DNA of 64,000 nucleotides from UBA6176 sp032119375 (GCA_964430505.1 CAYSGH010000010.1:1-64000); one strand, 5' to 3'; counted from the stretch's first letter, positions 28,822 to 38,829 are shown. The notes: generated by a model not told the origin, from the sequence alone. Numbers and translations: made by a program.

Positions 28822-30071
28822 GCGCTCTTCAAGGCTGAAATCACCGGGGTCCGCGCGGCACGCAAGGCCGGCAACAGGCTGCCAGCCAGACCGATGAACA
28901 CCGCAAACGCAAGCCCCAGGCCCATCAGGTCCGGCGTCACGCGAAACTGGAACACCGTCTCCGCGAAGGACTGGAAGTCGAGCGTGCCCGTCGTCAGCCC
29001 GTCGGTCAGGCGCGCCAGCGCGCACCCCGCCATCCCGCCCGCCGCCGCAAGGAACGCCCCCTCCACCATGAAGCACGCCACCACCGCCCGGCGCGAATAG
29101 CCGAGCACCCGCAGCGTCCCGATCTCGCGCGTGCGCGCCGCCACGCTCGCATACATCGTGTTCATCGCGGCAAACACCGCCCCCACCGACATCGCCACCC
29201 CCAGCACCGCCGCGATGTACTTGATCGGCTTCGCCGTCATCGTCTGCTTCGAGTAGTAGTCCACCTCGCCCTCCGCCCGGAGCGAGAACCGCCGGTCTCC
29301 CTCGATCCGCGCCACCAAGGCCCGAGCCTGCTCCGGGCCCGCCGGGCGCAGCAGCAGGCTCGAATACTGTTCCCGGTCAAACACCGTGCGCGCCTCGTCC
29401 GCGTCCATCCACGCCTCCGAGTCAAACGCGCTCCCGCCCGCCTCGAAGTGTCCCACCACGCGCAGCCGCGCACGGCCTGCCTTCACCTCGCCCCCAATTC
29501 CAAAGTCCCGGAACCGGCGCGCCAACGACCGCGCCACCACGATCTCGCGGCGCCCGGGCTCGAACCATCGCCCTTCCACCAGCCGCACCTGCGGGCGCAG
29601 CTCCACCCCCGAGGCCGTCACCCCGCGCAACAACGTGTTGGCCTCGCCCGGCCCCTGCGCCCGCGCCGCCGAGATCACCGCCACCACCTCCGCCGAGATC
29701 ACCGGGCGCCCCGCCGTGTTCCGCGCGATCCCCTCGAACGCCTCGATCGTGCGGAACTGCTCGCGCGTCACCAGGCTCCCGCTCTCGGCCTGCGACCCCT
29801 TGCGCACCACCAGCAGGTTGTCCGGGTCGCCCGTGCTCGCCGAGCTCGCCTCGATCCCGCGCGCCATCGCCCGCAAGGCCACGAAAACCGCCACCACGGC
29901 CGCAATCCCCAGCACGGTCGCCACCGACGACCGCCACCGCACCACCACGTTGCGCAGGTTGTACTGGATGGGCAGCCCCGCCAGCCGCGCAAGGCCTGCC
30001 ACCAGCGCAAACGCGGCCGCCACCCCGGCGATCAACCCCAACCAACCCCATGCCTCGCCCGTGGTCCCCAT
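28818..30071 (-). CDS. ABC exporter permease (FtsX/MacB type) 1
   Basis: 417 residues. One membrane helix near residue 10-30, a second near 45-70 (SSVATVLGIAAVVAVFVAL), a large periplasmic MacB_PCD-like domain, and three helices in the C-terminal FtsX domain (YIAAVLGVAMSVGAVFAAMN, ending in LPALRAARTPVISAL). The signature REIGTLRVLGYSRRAVV is a conserved FtsX coupling segment. Pairs with permease 2, ten bases away, and overlaps the adaptor gene by four bases. Exported substrate unknown: antibiotic, peptide or lipoprotein are all possible. Confidence 0.87.
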   Translation of the reverse strand: MGTTGEAWGWLGLIAGVAAAFALVAGLARLAGLPIQYNLRNVVVRWRSSVATVLGIAAVVAVFVALRAMARGIEASSASTGDPDNLLVVRKGSQAESGSLVTREQFRTIEAFEGIARNTAGRPVISAEVVAVISAARAQGPGEANTLLRGVTASGVELRPQVRLVEGRWFEPGRREIVVARSLARRFRDFGIGGEVKAGRARLRVVGHFEAGGSAFDSEAWMDADEARTVFDREQYSSLLLRPAGPEQARALVARIEGDRRFSLRAEGEVDYYSKQTMTAKPIKYIAAVLGVAMSVGAVFAAMNTMYASVAARTREIGTLRVLGYSRRAVVACFMVEGAFLAAAGGMAGCALARLTDGLTTGTLDFQSFAETVFQFRVTPDLMGLGLAFAVFIGLAGSLLPALRAARTPVISALKSA

Positions 30072-30080
30072 GCGCGCCCC

Positions 30081-31226
30081 TCAATCCAGCGTCTTCAACC
30101 CCGACACCACGCTCATCCGTCCCACCGAGATCGCTGGTCCCAGCGACGCCACCACTCCCAGCACCGCCGCCACCAGCCCCGCCGTGGCCATGATCCGCGG
30201 CGTCACCTCGAACACGATGAAGATCCCGCCCGTGAGCTTCTGGATGTCCAGCAACGTCCACGCCGCCCACGCGCCCCCAATCCCCAGCGCGCCGCCCAGC
30301 ACCGACAACCCAAACCCCTCCGCGAGGATGAACCCCAGCAGGTCCCGGCGCTTGTACCCCAGCGCCTTCAACACCGCCATCTCCCGGAACCGCTCCCGGA
30401 TCGCCATGCTCATCGTGCTCGCCGACACCAACGCCAGCGTGAACACGATCACCCCGTTCACCGTGCGTATGAGCGCCGCCACGTTCCCCAGCATCCCCAC
30501 GAACCCCATCTGGAACGCCCGCTCGCTCTCCGCCCGAACCTCCGCCGCCGTGTTGGCAAACCGCCCGTCGATCGCCGCGATCACCCCGGGCACCTTCTCC
30601 GCCGACTCCACCCGCAGGTACCACGTCCCCACCGTCCCAAGATCGCCCGTCAGCTCGTCCAGCAGCTTGTGGTGAAAGAACACCCCCCGGTCGTCCACCG
30701 TCCCCTCGAACACCGCCGCGATCCGCAGGTCCAGGTCGCACGGGTAAAACGTCCCGCGAAACTTCATCCGGTCGCCCACCTTCAGCCCGTACCGCTTCAT
30801 CGTGTCGCGCCCCACCATGCAGCCCGTCCGGTCCTTCACCCACGCGTCGTAGTCCCCCTCCGTGATGCGGCCCTCCACCAGCAACGACCGGAAGCGTACC
30901 GGCTCCACCGCGAACTGCGCGAAGCTCGTGAACTCCTCGTCGTTGTACTGCCCCCCGAAGTACGTGAACGGCGTCACCGCCACGATCCCCGGGATGCGCT
31001 CGATCTCCGCCAACTGCCGCGCCGGCAACGGCTGCACCAACGACACCTTGTTGCGCGCAATGATCCGCAGCGACGCCCCCTCCGACTCCGGCGGCACCGT
31101 CAGCTCCCGCTGCAACGTCATCATGCTCGTCAGCAACGCCGCGCTCACCGCCACGCTCGACACCGTCAGCAACGAACGCCGCGGGTTCCTCAGCGCGTTC
31201 TTCAGGATGAACGTCCACGTCGTCAC
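30081..31226 (-). CDS. ABC exporter permease (FtsX/MacB type) 2
   Basis: 381 residues from GTG 31226, which overlaps the ATPase stop by four bases. N-terminal LKNALRNPRRSLLTVSSVAVS helix, large periplasmic domain, three C-terminal helices with FREMAVLKALGYKRRDLLGFILAEG (coupling helix) and a final SVGRMSVVSGLKTL. Related to permease 1 but clearly diverged, implying a heterodimeric exporter. The open frame extends upstream into the ATPase as a shadow. Confidence 0.87.
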   Translation of the reverse strand: MTTWTFILKNALRNPRRSLLTVSSVAVSAALLTSMMTLQRELTVPPESEGASLRIIARNKVSLVQPLPARQLAEIERIPGIVAVTPFTYFGGQYNDEEFTSFAQFAVEPVRFRSLLVEGRITEGDYDAWVKDRTGCMVGRDTMKRYGLKVGDRMKFRGTFYPCDLDLRIAAVFEGTVDDRGVFFHHKLLDELTGDLGTVGTWYLRVESAEKVPGVIAAIDGRFANTAAEVRAESERAFQMGFVGMLGNVAALIRTVNGVIVFTLALVSASTMSMAIRERFREMAVLKALGYKRRDLLGFILAEGFGLSVLGGALGIGGAWAAWTLLDIQKLTGGIFIVFEVTPRIMATAGLVAAVLGVVASLGPAISVGRMSVVSGLKTLD

Positions 31227-31954
31227 CGCACGATCTCCCCCTTCTCCAGGTGCAGGCTCCGCGTCCCGTATGCCGCCGCCTTCGGGTCGTGCGTCACCAT
31301 GATCACCGTCTTCCCCGCCTCCCGCGCCAACGTCGCCAAAATCCCCAGCACGTCCGACGCCGACTTCGCGTCCAGGTTCCCCGTCGGCTCGTCCGCCACC
31401 ACCAACACCGGGTCCGTCACCAGCGCCCGCGCAATCGCCACCCGCTGCTGTTGCCCGCCGGACAACTGGTCCGGCCGGTGGTGCATCCGGTCCCCCAACC
31501 CCACCAGCTCCAGCGCCGCGCGCACCTGCTCCCGCCGCTGCGCCCGCCCCAGCCGCGTCAGCATCAGCGGCAGCTCCACGTTCTCCGCCGCCGTCAGCAC
31601 CGGGATCAGGTTGAAGCTCTGGAACACGAACCCCACGTACTGGTTCCGCCATTCCGCCAGGTCCGACTCGTCCAGGTTCCCCACGTTGATCCCCTGCACC
31701 TCCACCTCCCCGGACGTCGGCCGGTCAATCCCCGCCACGATGTGCAGCAACGTGGACTTCCCAGACCCCGACGGCCCCATCAACACCACGAACTCGCCGG
31801 GGTGGATGTCCACCGACACCGAGTTCAACGCCGTCACGTCGATGTCCCCTTGCCGGTACACCTTCGACAGGGACCGCACCCGCACGATCGGAGCCCCGGT
31901 TGTCGCCGGTGGCGCCGCAGCCTTCGCAGCGGGCGTGGGTTCGGGCTCGTTCAC
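31223..31954 (-). CDS. ABC transporter ATP-binding protein (LolD/MacB class)
   Basis: 243 residues from GTG 31954. Ala/Pro-rich first ~20 residues, then a complete ATPase: Walker A GPSGSGKST, Q-loop FVFQSFNLIPVLT, signature LSGGQQQRVAIARAL, Walker B VLVVADEPT with D-loop GNLD, and switch His in MVTHDP. Class matches LolD/MacB/FtsE ATPases that serve FtsX-type permeases. Followed by permease 2 with a GTGA overlap; begins 33 bases after gcvT. Confidence 0.9.
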   Translation of the reverse strand: MNEPEPTPAAKAAAPPATTGAPIVRVRSLSKVYRQGDIDVTALNSVSVDIHPGEFVVLMGPSGSGKSTLLHIVAGIDRPTSGEVEVQGINVGNLDESDLAEWRNQYVGFVFQSFNLIPVLTAAENVELPLMLTRLGRAQRREQVRAALELVGLGDRMHHRPDQLSGGQQQRVAIARALVTDPVLVVADEPTGNLDAKSASDVLGILATLAREAGKTVIMVTHDPKAAAYGTRSLHLEKGEIVR

Positions 31955-31987
31955 GGCGCTGATGGGCTCGGGGTCCGGGTCGCGCCA

Positions 31988-33127
31988 CTACTTCTTGTAC
32001 AACGGCTTCCGCGCCACCTCCGCCGGATGTCGCGTCCCCCGGATTTCCACCTCCAAGGCCGTCCCCGGCGTCGCCAATGCCTGCGGCACATAGGCCATCC
32101 CGATCCCCGCGCCGAGCGACGGGCTCTGCGTCCCGCTCACCACCACCCCCACCTTCTCGCCCCCGGCCCACACCGGGTAGCCCGGCCGCGGCGGGGCGGA
32201 CCTGGCCGTCATCCGAAACGCAACGCACTTCTTGCTGACGCCCTCCGCCTTCTGCCGTGCCAGGACGGGGCGTCCCGAGAACTCCCCCTTGTCCAGGCTC
32301 ACGAAGAACCCCAGCCCCGCCTCCATGGGCGTTGTCGCCTCGTCCAGCTCGTGCCCATAAAGCGGGTAGCACACCTCCGTCCGCAACGTGTCGCGCGCGC
32401 CCAGGCCGGCCGGAACCAACCCATGCGGGCGCCCCGCCTCCAGCAGCCTCGCCCAAACCGCCTCCACCGCCCCGGCGGGCACCACCACCTCGAAGCCGTC
32501 CTCGCCCGTGTAACCCGTCCGTGCCACCCACGCCTCCACGCCACCGAACGACCACCGCCCCAGCTCGTTCTTCTTCAGGTCCAACACCGACGCCACCGCC
32601 TTGCCGCCACCGGACGCGCCCGGGAACACCGACGCGATGAACGCCGCCACCGAGGGTCCCTGCACGGCCACGGCGGCCATGTCTCCGGATGCGTCCTCCA
32701 CCTCCACGCCACCGCCGGGAAAGGCGGCGAGGCGCGACTGGAGCCATGCCACGTCCACGTCCGCCCGCGATGCGTTGATGATGAGCAGGTATTCCTCCGT
32801 GGCCGTCCGGTACACGTACAGGTCATCCACGACGCCGCCGTCCTCCCGGCACATCAACGTGTACTGCGCGTCGCCCACGCCGAGCTTCCGCACGTCGTTG
32901 GTGAGCGCCGAGTTCAGGAACGCCTCCGCCCTCGGGCCGCGCACCCACGCCTCGCCCATGTGGCAGATGTCAAAGAGGCCCGCCGCGCGCCGCACCGCAT
33001 GGTGCTCGTCCACGATCGACGTGTACTGCACGGGCATGTCCCAGCCGCCAAACTCGATCAACCGCGCGCCCAGTGCTCGGTGGGCGGAGTGAAGGGGTGT
33101 CTTCCGAAGCGTCGTTTCCGTTTCCAT
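31988..33127 (-). CDS. gcvT: Aminomethyltransferase (glycine cleavage T protein)
   Basis: 379 residues, normal length for GcvT. N-terminal TPLHSAHRALGARLIEFGGW, the folate-site segment LFDICHMGEAWVRGP, GYTGEDGFEVVVP and GLGARDTLRTEVCYPLYGHEL, C-terminal barrel GAGIGMAYVP. It takes the methylamine from the H-protein lipoyl arm and forms methylenetetrahydrofolate and ammonia, in the cytoplasm. gcvH and gcvP are not in the window, so gcvT is separated from its partners. It lies between DUF1501 and the ABC ATPase, gaps 62 and 33 bases. Confidence 0.92.
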   Translation of the reverse strand: METETTLRKTPLHSAHRALGARLIEFGGWDMPVQYTSIVDEHHAVRRAAGLFDICHMGEAWVRGPRAEAFLNSALTNDVRKLGVGDAQYTLMCREDGGVVDDLYVYRTATEEYLLIINASRADVDVAWLQSRLAAFPGGGVEVEDASGDMAAVAVQGPSVAAFIASVFPGASGGGKAVASVLDLKKNELGRWSFGGVEAWVARTGYTGEDGFEVVVPAGAVEAVWARLLEAGRPHGLVPAGLGARDTLRTEVCYPLYGHELDEATTPMEAGLGFFVSLDKGEFSGRPVLARQKAEGVSKKCVAFRMTARSAPPRPGYPVWAGGEKVGVVVSGTQSPSLGAGIGMAYVPQALATPGTALEVEIRGTRHPAEVARKPLYKK

Positions 33128-33189
33128 CTGCGCCGCAGCCTGCCCCGGATGCCCCCAGGCCGCGACCCGATTCTCTCATTGTCCGCCGC

Positions 33190-34647
33190 TCATCCCACCA
33201 CCGCCTTCACCACGTCGCCCGCCACGTCCGTCAGCCGGAAGTCCCTGCCGTTGAGCCGGAACACGAGCCGTTCATGGTCCAGGCCCAGCAGGTGCAGCAT
33301 CGTCGCGTGCAGGTCGTTCACGCTCACCTTGTCCTGGACCGCCTTGTGCCCCACCTCGTCCGTCGCCCCGTGGTGCACCCCGCCCCGGACGCCGCCGCCC
33401 GCCATCCAGTACGTGAACGCGTGCGGGTTGTGGTCCCGGCCCGGGTTCGAGCCCTTCTGCGACACCGGCAACCGCCCGAACTCGCCGCCCCACACCACCA
33501 GCGTCTCGTCCAGCAGCCCGCGCCGCGCCAGGTCCTCGATCAAGGCCGCCACCGGCTGGTCCGTCTCCCGCGCGAACCCGCGGTGGTTGCCCGTGATGTC
33601 CTCGTGGCCGTCCCAGCTCCGCTGGTTCTCCATCCCGCCGGAGTAGATTTGCACGAACCGCACGCCGCGCTCGATGAGCCTCCGCGCCATCAGGCATTGC
33701 CCCGCGAAATGCCGGCAATGCGACTGGTCCAGCCCGTACAGGCGCCGCACTTCCTCGGGCTCGCGTCCCAGGTCGAAGGCCTCCGGCGCCGCCGACTGCA
33801 TCCGGTGCGCCAGCTCGAAGCTCTCCATCCGCGCCGCCAGCTCGTCCGCCACCGGCGACGCCTCGCGATGCTCCCGGCCCAGCTCCGCCAGGAGGTCGAG
33901 CTGGGCCCTTCTCCCCGCCTCATCCACGCCGGCCGGTGGCCGCAGGTTGTCGATGGGCTCGCCCTTCGGACGCAGCCACGTGCCCTGGTATACCCCGGGC
34001 AGGAATCCCGCGCCCCAGTTGCTCGCGTGCCCCTTCGGCAAGCCCCGGTCCAAGGGGTCGCTCATCACCATGAAGGACGGCAGGTTCCTCCCCTCGCATC
34101 CCAGCCCGTACGTCACCCATGACCCCACACATGGGAACCCCATGCGCGTCGAGCCGGTGTTGATCATGAACAACGCCGGGCTGTGGTTGTTCGACTCCGT
34201 GTGGCACGAGTGCAGGAACGCCATCCGGTCCACGTGCCGCGACAGGTGCGGGAACAGGTCGCTCACCCACGTGCCGCTTTGCCCGTGGCGGGCCCACGCG
34301 AACGGCGACTTCATCAACGGCCCCACCGACTCGGTGAAGAAGCCCGTGCGCTTGTCGAAGCCTGCCAGCTCCTTGCCATGGCTGCGCTCCAGTTCCGGCT
34401 TGTAGTCCCACGTGTCCACCTGGCTGGGGCCGCCGTTCATGAAGAGCCAGATCACGTTGCGCGCCCGCGCCCGCGCATGCGCCGGACGCGGCGCCGTCGG
34501 GTCCAGCGCCGCCGCGCGCGCCCGGCCGCCCAGCAACCCCGCGTCCGAAAGCACCGTCGCCAGGCCCAGCAGGCCCGCCCCGTTGCCCGCGCGCCGCAAC
34601 ATCTCGCGACGGCTCAGCCGCCCCTCACTCCAGATACGCGAATTCAT
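33190..34647 (-). CDS. DUF1501 protein B (Tat-exported, sulfatase-like fold)
   Basis: 485 residues from ATG 34647; TTG 34656 is possible. Twin-arginine signal (RLSRREMLRRAGNGAGLLGL). Body matches DUF1501: NVIWLFMNGGPSQVDTWDYKP, TGTWVSDLFPHLSR-like regions, MENQRSWDGHEDI, LVVWGGEFGRLPVSQ and HNPHAFTYWMAGGGVRGG. The family is related to alkaline phosphatase/sulfatase superfamily enzymes and nearly always pairs with a DUF1549/DUF1553 protein; role unknown, polysaccharide-related use has been suggested. Start overlaps the end of DUF1553 protein B by 23 bases. Confidence 0.88.
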   Translation of the reverse strand: MNSRIWSEGRLSRREMLRRAGNGAGLLGLATVLSDAGLLGGRARAAALDPTAPRPAHARARARNVIWLFMNGGPSQVDTWDYKPELERSHGKELAGFDKRTGFFTESVGPLMKSPFAWARHGQSGTWVSDLFPHLSRHVDRMAFLHSCHTESNNHSPALFMINTGSTRMGFPCVGSWVTYGLGCEGRNLPSFMVMSDPLDRGLPKGHASNWGAGFLPGVYQGTWLRPKGEPIDNLRPPAGVDEAGRRAQLDLLAELGREHREASPVADELAARMESFELAHRMQSAAPEAFDLGREPEEVRRLYGLDQSHCRHFAGQCLMARRLIERGVRFVQIYSGGMENQRSWDGHEDITGNHRGFARETDQPVAALIEDLARRGLLDETLVVWGGEFGRLPVSQKGSNPGRDHNPHAFTYWMAGGGVRGGVHHGATDEVGHKAVQDKVSVNDLHATMLHLLGLDHERLVFRLNGRDFRLTDVAGDVVKAVVG

Positions 34648-37426
34648 CGAGTCCAAAGATCACCTGTCCCACGTCTGCCCAGGCCCGCACGCGCGCCCCA
34701 CCGTCCGCCGCCCCGCGACCACGCACGTATGCCAGCGCCGCCGCCTGCTCCCGCGCCGTCGGATCCCGTCCCAAGGCCAGCCCGTACATCCGACGCGCCA
34801 CCGCCTCGTCGGCATCCCGCCCGGCCCCAGCGCGCCGCGCCATGGCCTCCGCCCAGGATCGCACATGCGGCCCGTTCATGAGCAGCAGGGCCTGCGGGGC
34901 CACGGTCGTCACCGGCCGACGCGCCTGGCTCGTCAGCGGCTCCGGCGCGTCGAACGCCACCATGTCCCCCACCAACTGGCTCCGTTTGACCGTCAGGTAC
35001 ACGCTCCGCCGCCGCGTCGCCGGGTCCAGCGTCCCGCGGCCATACATCGCCGGGTCCAGCACGCCGGATGCCGCCAGCATCGCGTCGCGCAACGCCTCCG
35101 CCTCCAGCCGCCGCGGCGTCCAGCGCGACCACAGCGCGTTCGACGGGTCCGACGCGCGCTTCATGGCGTCCACCGCCGCCGACTGGCGATAGGTCGCGCT
35201 TTCGAGGATGAGCCGGTGCAAGGGCTTCAACCGCCACCCGCCATGCACCAGCTCGCCCGCCAGCCAGTCCAGCAGCTCCGGGTGCGTCGGGCGCGCCCCT
35301 TGCGTCCCGAAGTCGTTGGGCGTCGCCACCAGCCCCGTCCCAAAGTGCTGTTGCCACACCCGGTTCACGATGACCCGGGCCACCAGGTGGCCTGCGCCCT
35401 GGTCCGCGTCCGTCAACCACGCCGCCAACGTCCGCCGCCGACCCGTGTGTCGCGCCCCTTCTGGCGGCCGCCATGTCCACCGATCCTCGGGCGCGCGCAG
35501 CAACACCGACAATAAGCCCGGCGTCGCCACCCCGTCCTTTTGCTCCGTGCTGCCCCGCCTCAGGAAATGCGTGGCCTCCAGGAAGTCGCCGCCCTGCGTG
35601 TGCATCCGCACCGCCGGATACCCCTCGGCACAGGCCAGCACCTTCGTCGTCGAGGGCTTCGGGGCCGCCTTCACGTGCGCCTCCAACCGGCCCGAAGCCT
35701 CGCGCCAACCCGGGTCCTCCACGCGCCACCACGCCATCAAGGCGGCCCGCGCTCCCGCGTCCAGCCCGCGGCCCGCCCGCAACGCCGCCAACGCCTCCGC
35801 CACCGGCCCGGGCATCACCGCCCCCTTCAATGCCAGCTCCCCGCCGCGCCCCAGCGACAAGCGCGGCCGCCCGATGTTGTGCCGCGTGTTCAACTCAAAC
35901 TCGAGCCGCACCTCCCACTCCGTCCCACCCTCGAACCCCACGGGCTCCGCCAGCTCGAACACCGCCGCATGGTCCTCGCCAAACTTGGGATCCACCGCCC
36001 ATCCCGTCGTGCGCTCGCCATCCAGGGCCGACGTCACCGAAAGCCCGCCGGCGTTCTGCTCGAACGTCGCCCACGCCTTCCCGAAGGCCACCTCCCGCTT
36101 CTCGCCCCCCGAGGCCGGCCGCACCCACGCCCGCACGCGGCTGAGCCCGATGTTGCCGTTGTCCGCGCGCCCGGGGCCGCCCCGCGTCATCGACGGATGC
36201 GCCAGCGCCTCCACGCGCAGCGCCCGAACGCCCCGCGCCGTCGTCCGCGACACGAACGTGTACTGGTCCGTGTCGCCGTTCTTGCCCTCCGCAAGGAACG
36301 ACCCGTCGCCCAGCGGCCGCAACATCGCGCCCGCCCGGCTCTTCGCCTCCGTGGGCACCACCAGCTCCCACGCCGGCTCTGCCAGCCGCGCCGGCCCGCC
36401 CGACGCCACCCACGCGTCCAACCGCCCCGGCAACACGTCCGCCTCGTAACGCCTCAACGCCTCCTCCAGCGGTCGCCGCTCCGCGTCGTGAATCGCCTTC
36501 GCCCGCCGATAACCCTCGGGATCCATGTCCACGTCCACCTCGGCCCGCACCGTCGTCGTGAACGTGGAAAGCAGCCGGTAGTAGTCGCGCGCGGGGATGG
36601 GGTCGAACTTGTGGTCGTGGCACCGCGCGCACCCCACGGTCAACCCCAGGAACGCCGTGCCCGTCGTCGCCAGCATGTCGTCCATGGCGTCGTAGCGCGT
36701 GCGCTCCACCTCGTTGGCCGTGATTTGCGTGGGGAACACGCCCGCCCCGAGGAACCCCGTCGCCATCATCGCCATCGGGTTGCCCGCGTCGTGCTCGTCC
36801 CCCGCCAACTGCCACCGCACGAAGTCATCGAACGGAAGGTCCGCGTTGAACGCGCGGATCACGAAGTCGCGGTAGTGAAACGCGTTCGGCCGGTCGTAGT
36901 CGTGCTCGAACCCGGAGCTCTCCGCGAACCGCGCCACGTCCAGCCAATGCCGCGCCCAGCGCTCGCCATGCGCCGGGCTCGCCAGCAACCGCGCCACCCA
37001 GCGGCCCCATGCGTCCGGTGCCCCGTCCCGCTCGAGGGCCTCCACGTCCTCCGGCGACGGCGGCAACCCCGTCACGTCCAGCGCCGCCCGCCGCGCCAAC
37101 GTCCGCACCGGGGCCTCCGGGGCCGGGCGGACGCCCTTGGCCTCCATCGCGGCCAACACAAAACGGTCCACCGGCGTCCGCACCCACGCCTCGTCGCGCA
37201 CCTTCGGCGGCGTCACCCGCGCCAACGGCCGGAACGACCACCACCCGCGGTCCGCGTCCGTCACCTGGCCCTTGTGCGTGGCGCGCCCGAGCCAGTTGAC
37301 GTGGTCGGCCGGGAGCTTCGGCTCCTCCGCATGCAACACGCCGCCCAAGCCCGCCGCACCGCAAGCCAGCCCGAGGAGCCACCTTCCCCATCCCAACGAC
37401 CGGCCCTTTCGCCGCGCCCCCTTCAC
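34625..37426 (-). CDS. DUF1549/DUF1553 protein B (PSD1-type)
   Basis: 933 residues from GTG 37426, overlapping the DUF1501 A stop by four bases. Signal peptide about 14-33. DUF1549 (about 85-290) contains AALDVTGLPPSPEDV, HWLDVARFAESSGFEHDY and the CxxCH-bearing VGCARCHDHKFDPIPARDYY. Middle region is beta-rich; DUF1553 (about 650-930) contains ARVIVNRVWQQHFGTGLV, TPNDFGTQGARPTHPELL, TYRQSA and a late ALLLMNGPHV. No N-terminal PSCyt1 cytochrome domain is present. Periplasmic; acts presumably with DUF1501 B. Confidence 0.87.
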   Translation of the reverse strand: MKGARRKGRSLGWGRWLLGLACGAAGLGGVLHAEEPKLPADHVNWLGRATHKGQVTDADRGWWSFRPLARVTPPKVRDEAWVRTPVDRFVLAAMEAKGVRPAPEAPVRTLARRAALDVTGLPPSPEDVEALERDGAPDAWGRWVARLLASPAHGERWARHWLDVARFAESSGFEHDYDRPNAFHYRDFVIRAFNADLPFDDFVRWQLAGDEHDAGNPMAMMATGFLGAGVFPTQITANEVERTRYDAMDDMLATTGTAFLGLTVGCARCHDHKFDPIPARDYYRLLSTFTTTVRAEVDVDMDPEGYRRAKAIHDAERRPLEEALRRYEADVLPGRLDAWVASGGPARLAEPAWELVVPTEAKSRAGAMLRPLGDGSFLAEGKNGDTDQYTFVSRTTARGVRALRVEALAHPSMTRGGPGRADNGNIGLSRVRAWVRPASGGEKREVAFGKAWATFEQNAGGLSVTSALDGERTTGWAVDPKFGEDHAAVFELAEPVGFEGGTEWEVRLEFELNTRHNIGRPRLSLGRGGELALKGAVMPGPVAEALAALRAGRGLDAGARAALMAWWRVEDPGWREASGRLEAHVKAAPKPSTTKVLACAEGYPAVRMHTQGGDFLEATHFLRRGSTEQKDGVATPGLLSVLLRAPEDRWTWRPPEGARHTGRRRTLAAWLTDADQGAGHLVARVIVNRVWQQHFGTGLVATPNDFGTQGARPTHPELLDWLAGELVHGGWRLKPLHRLILESATYRQSAAVDAMKRASDPSNALWSRWTPRRLEAEALRDAMLAASGVLDPAMYGRGTLDPATRRRSVYLTVKRSQLVGDMVAFDAPEPLTSQARRPVTTVAPQALLLMNGPHVRSWAEAMARRAGAGRDADEAVARRMYGLALGRDPTAREQAAALAYVRGRGAADGGARVRAWADVGQVIFGLDEFAYLE

Positions 37427-38829
37427 GCGAGCACCCCCTTCACCACCTCGCCCGCCACGTCCGTCAGCCGGAAGTCCCGGCCCGCGTGCCGGAACGTCAG
37501 CAGCTCATGGTCCATCCCCATCAGGTGCAGGATCGTCGCGTGGAAGTCGTGCACGTGGACCCGGTCGCGCGCCGGCCGGATGCCATGCTCGTCCGAGGAG
37601 CCATGGACGCTCCCCGCGCGCACGCCTGCGCCCGCCAGCCACGACGAGAACACCCAGTGATGATGCTCCCGCCCCTTGGCGTCCGCCGCCGCGTTGAAGG
37701 GCGTCCGCCCGAACTCGGTCGTCCACACCACCAGCGTGTCGTCGAGCATGCCGCGCGACCGCAGGTCCTTGAGCAACCCGGCGATGGCTTGGTCCACGTT
37801 CCGCGCCAACGGCCGGTGCGTCTCCATGTCCCCGTGCGCATCCCAGTTGTCCGACGAGCCCACGTCGATCAACTCCACGAACCGCACCCCGCGCTCGGCC
37901 AGCCTTCGCGCCACCAGGCATTGCCACGCAAACCCCTTCGTGCTGCCCCGTTCCAGCCCATACAACCGCAGCGTCGCGTCCGTCTCCCGCGACAAGTCGA
38001 ACACGTCCGGCATCTCCATCTGCATCCCGAACGCGGTCTCGAACGACCGCATGCGTGCCGCCAGCGCGGGGTCGTCCGCGCGCAGCCCCAGGTGTCGGCG
38101 GTTCATCCGCGCCAACGCCTCCAGCTCCGCCTCCTGGCGACCCGGCACCACCCGCGGACGCAGGTTCGCCACCGGCTCCGCCCCGGGCACCACCAACGTC
38201 CCCTGGTGCTCGGCCGGCAGGAAGTCGCTGGCCCACACCTGGCCGCCCGCATACGGGTTCCGCGGCGCAATCACCACGAACGACGGCAGGTTCCGGTTCT
38301 CCGTCCCCAGCCCGTAGCTCACCCAGCTCCCGAGGCTCGGCCGCGCAAACGTGAACGACCCCGTGTGGATCCCCAGCGTCGCCTCGTAGTGGTTCGTGTG
38401 GTCCGACACCATCGACCGGATCACGCACAGCTCGTCCACGCAGCCCGCCATGTGCGGGAAGAGCTCGCTGACCTCCGTGCCGCAGCGCCCATGCGGCCGG
38501 AACGCCCATTGCGGCCGCTTCGCGAACATCTTGAAGTCCCCCTTCCGCCCCTGGAACTCGTCCACGCTCACCGTCTTGCCGTGGTCCCGCATCAACGCGG
38601 GCTTGGGATCCCATGACTCCACGTGCGACACCCCGCCGCTCATGTAGAGGAAGATCACCCGCTTGGCCTTGGGAGCCTTCAACGGCGGACGCGCCGCCAG
38701 CCCGCCCACGGCGCCGCCCGCCGTCTCGGCCGCCATCCGCGACGCCAACGCCGGCACCAGCACCGTCCCCGCCGCGAGGGACCGCAGGAATCCCCGCCGC
38801 CCCAGCCCATGCCTCGTGAAGCCGTTCAT
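37423..38829 (-). CDS. DUF1501 protein A (Tat-exported, sulfatase-like fold)
   Basis: 468 residues from ATG 38829. Tat signal RRGFLRSLAAGTVLVPALA. Motifs: RVIFLYMSGGVSHVESWDPKP, RCGTEVSELFPHMA, SSDNWDAHGDMETH, LVVWTTEFGRTPFN and HHHWVFSSWLAGAGV. It reads like protein B at 33190 throughout, yet is diverged, so the two pairs are not a recent duplication. Starts 11 bases after DUF1553 protein A ends. Confidence 0.88.
   Translation of the reverse strand: MNGFTRHGLGRRGFLRSLAAGTVLVPALASRMAAETAGGAVGGLAARPPLKAPKAKRVIFLYMSGGVSHVESWDPKPALMRDHGKTVSVDEFQGRKGDFKMFAKRPQWAFRPHGRCGTEVSELFPHMAGCVDELCVIRSMVSDHTNHYEATLGIHTGSFTFARPSLGSWVSYGLGTENRNLPSFVVIAPRNPYAGGQVWASDFLPAEHQGTLVVPGAEPVANLRPRVVPGRQEAELEALARMNRRHLGLRADDPALAARMRSFETAFGMQMEMPDVFDLSRETDATLRLYGLERGSTKGFAWQCLVARRLAERGVRFVELIDVGSSDNWDAHGDMETHRPLARNVDQAIAGLLKDLRSRGMLDDTLVVWTTEFGRTPFNAAADAKGREHHHWVFSSWLAGAGVRAGSVHGSSDEHGIRPARDRVHVHDFHATILHLMGMDHELLTFRHAGRDFRLTDVAGEVVKGVLA

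Noticed and set aside
29448..32093. Plus-strand open frame of about 880 codons over the ABC exporter genes
   Set aside because: Arg/His/Pro-rich shadow; the minus strand encodes complete ABC ATPase and permease motifs here.
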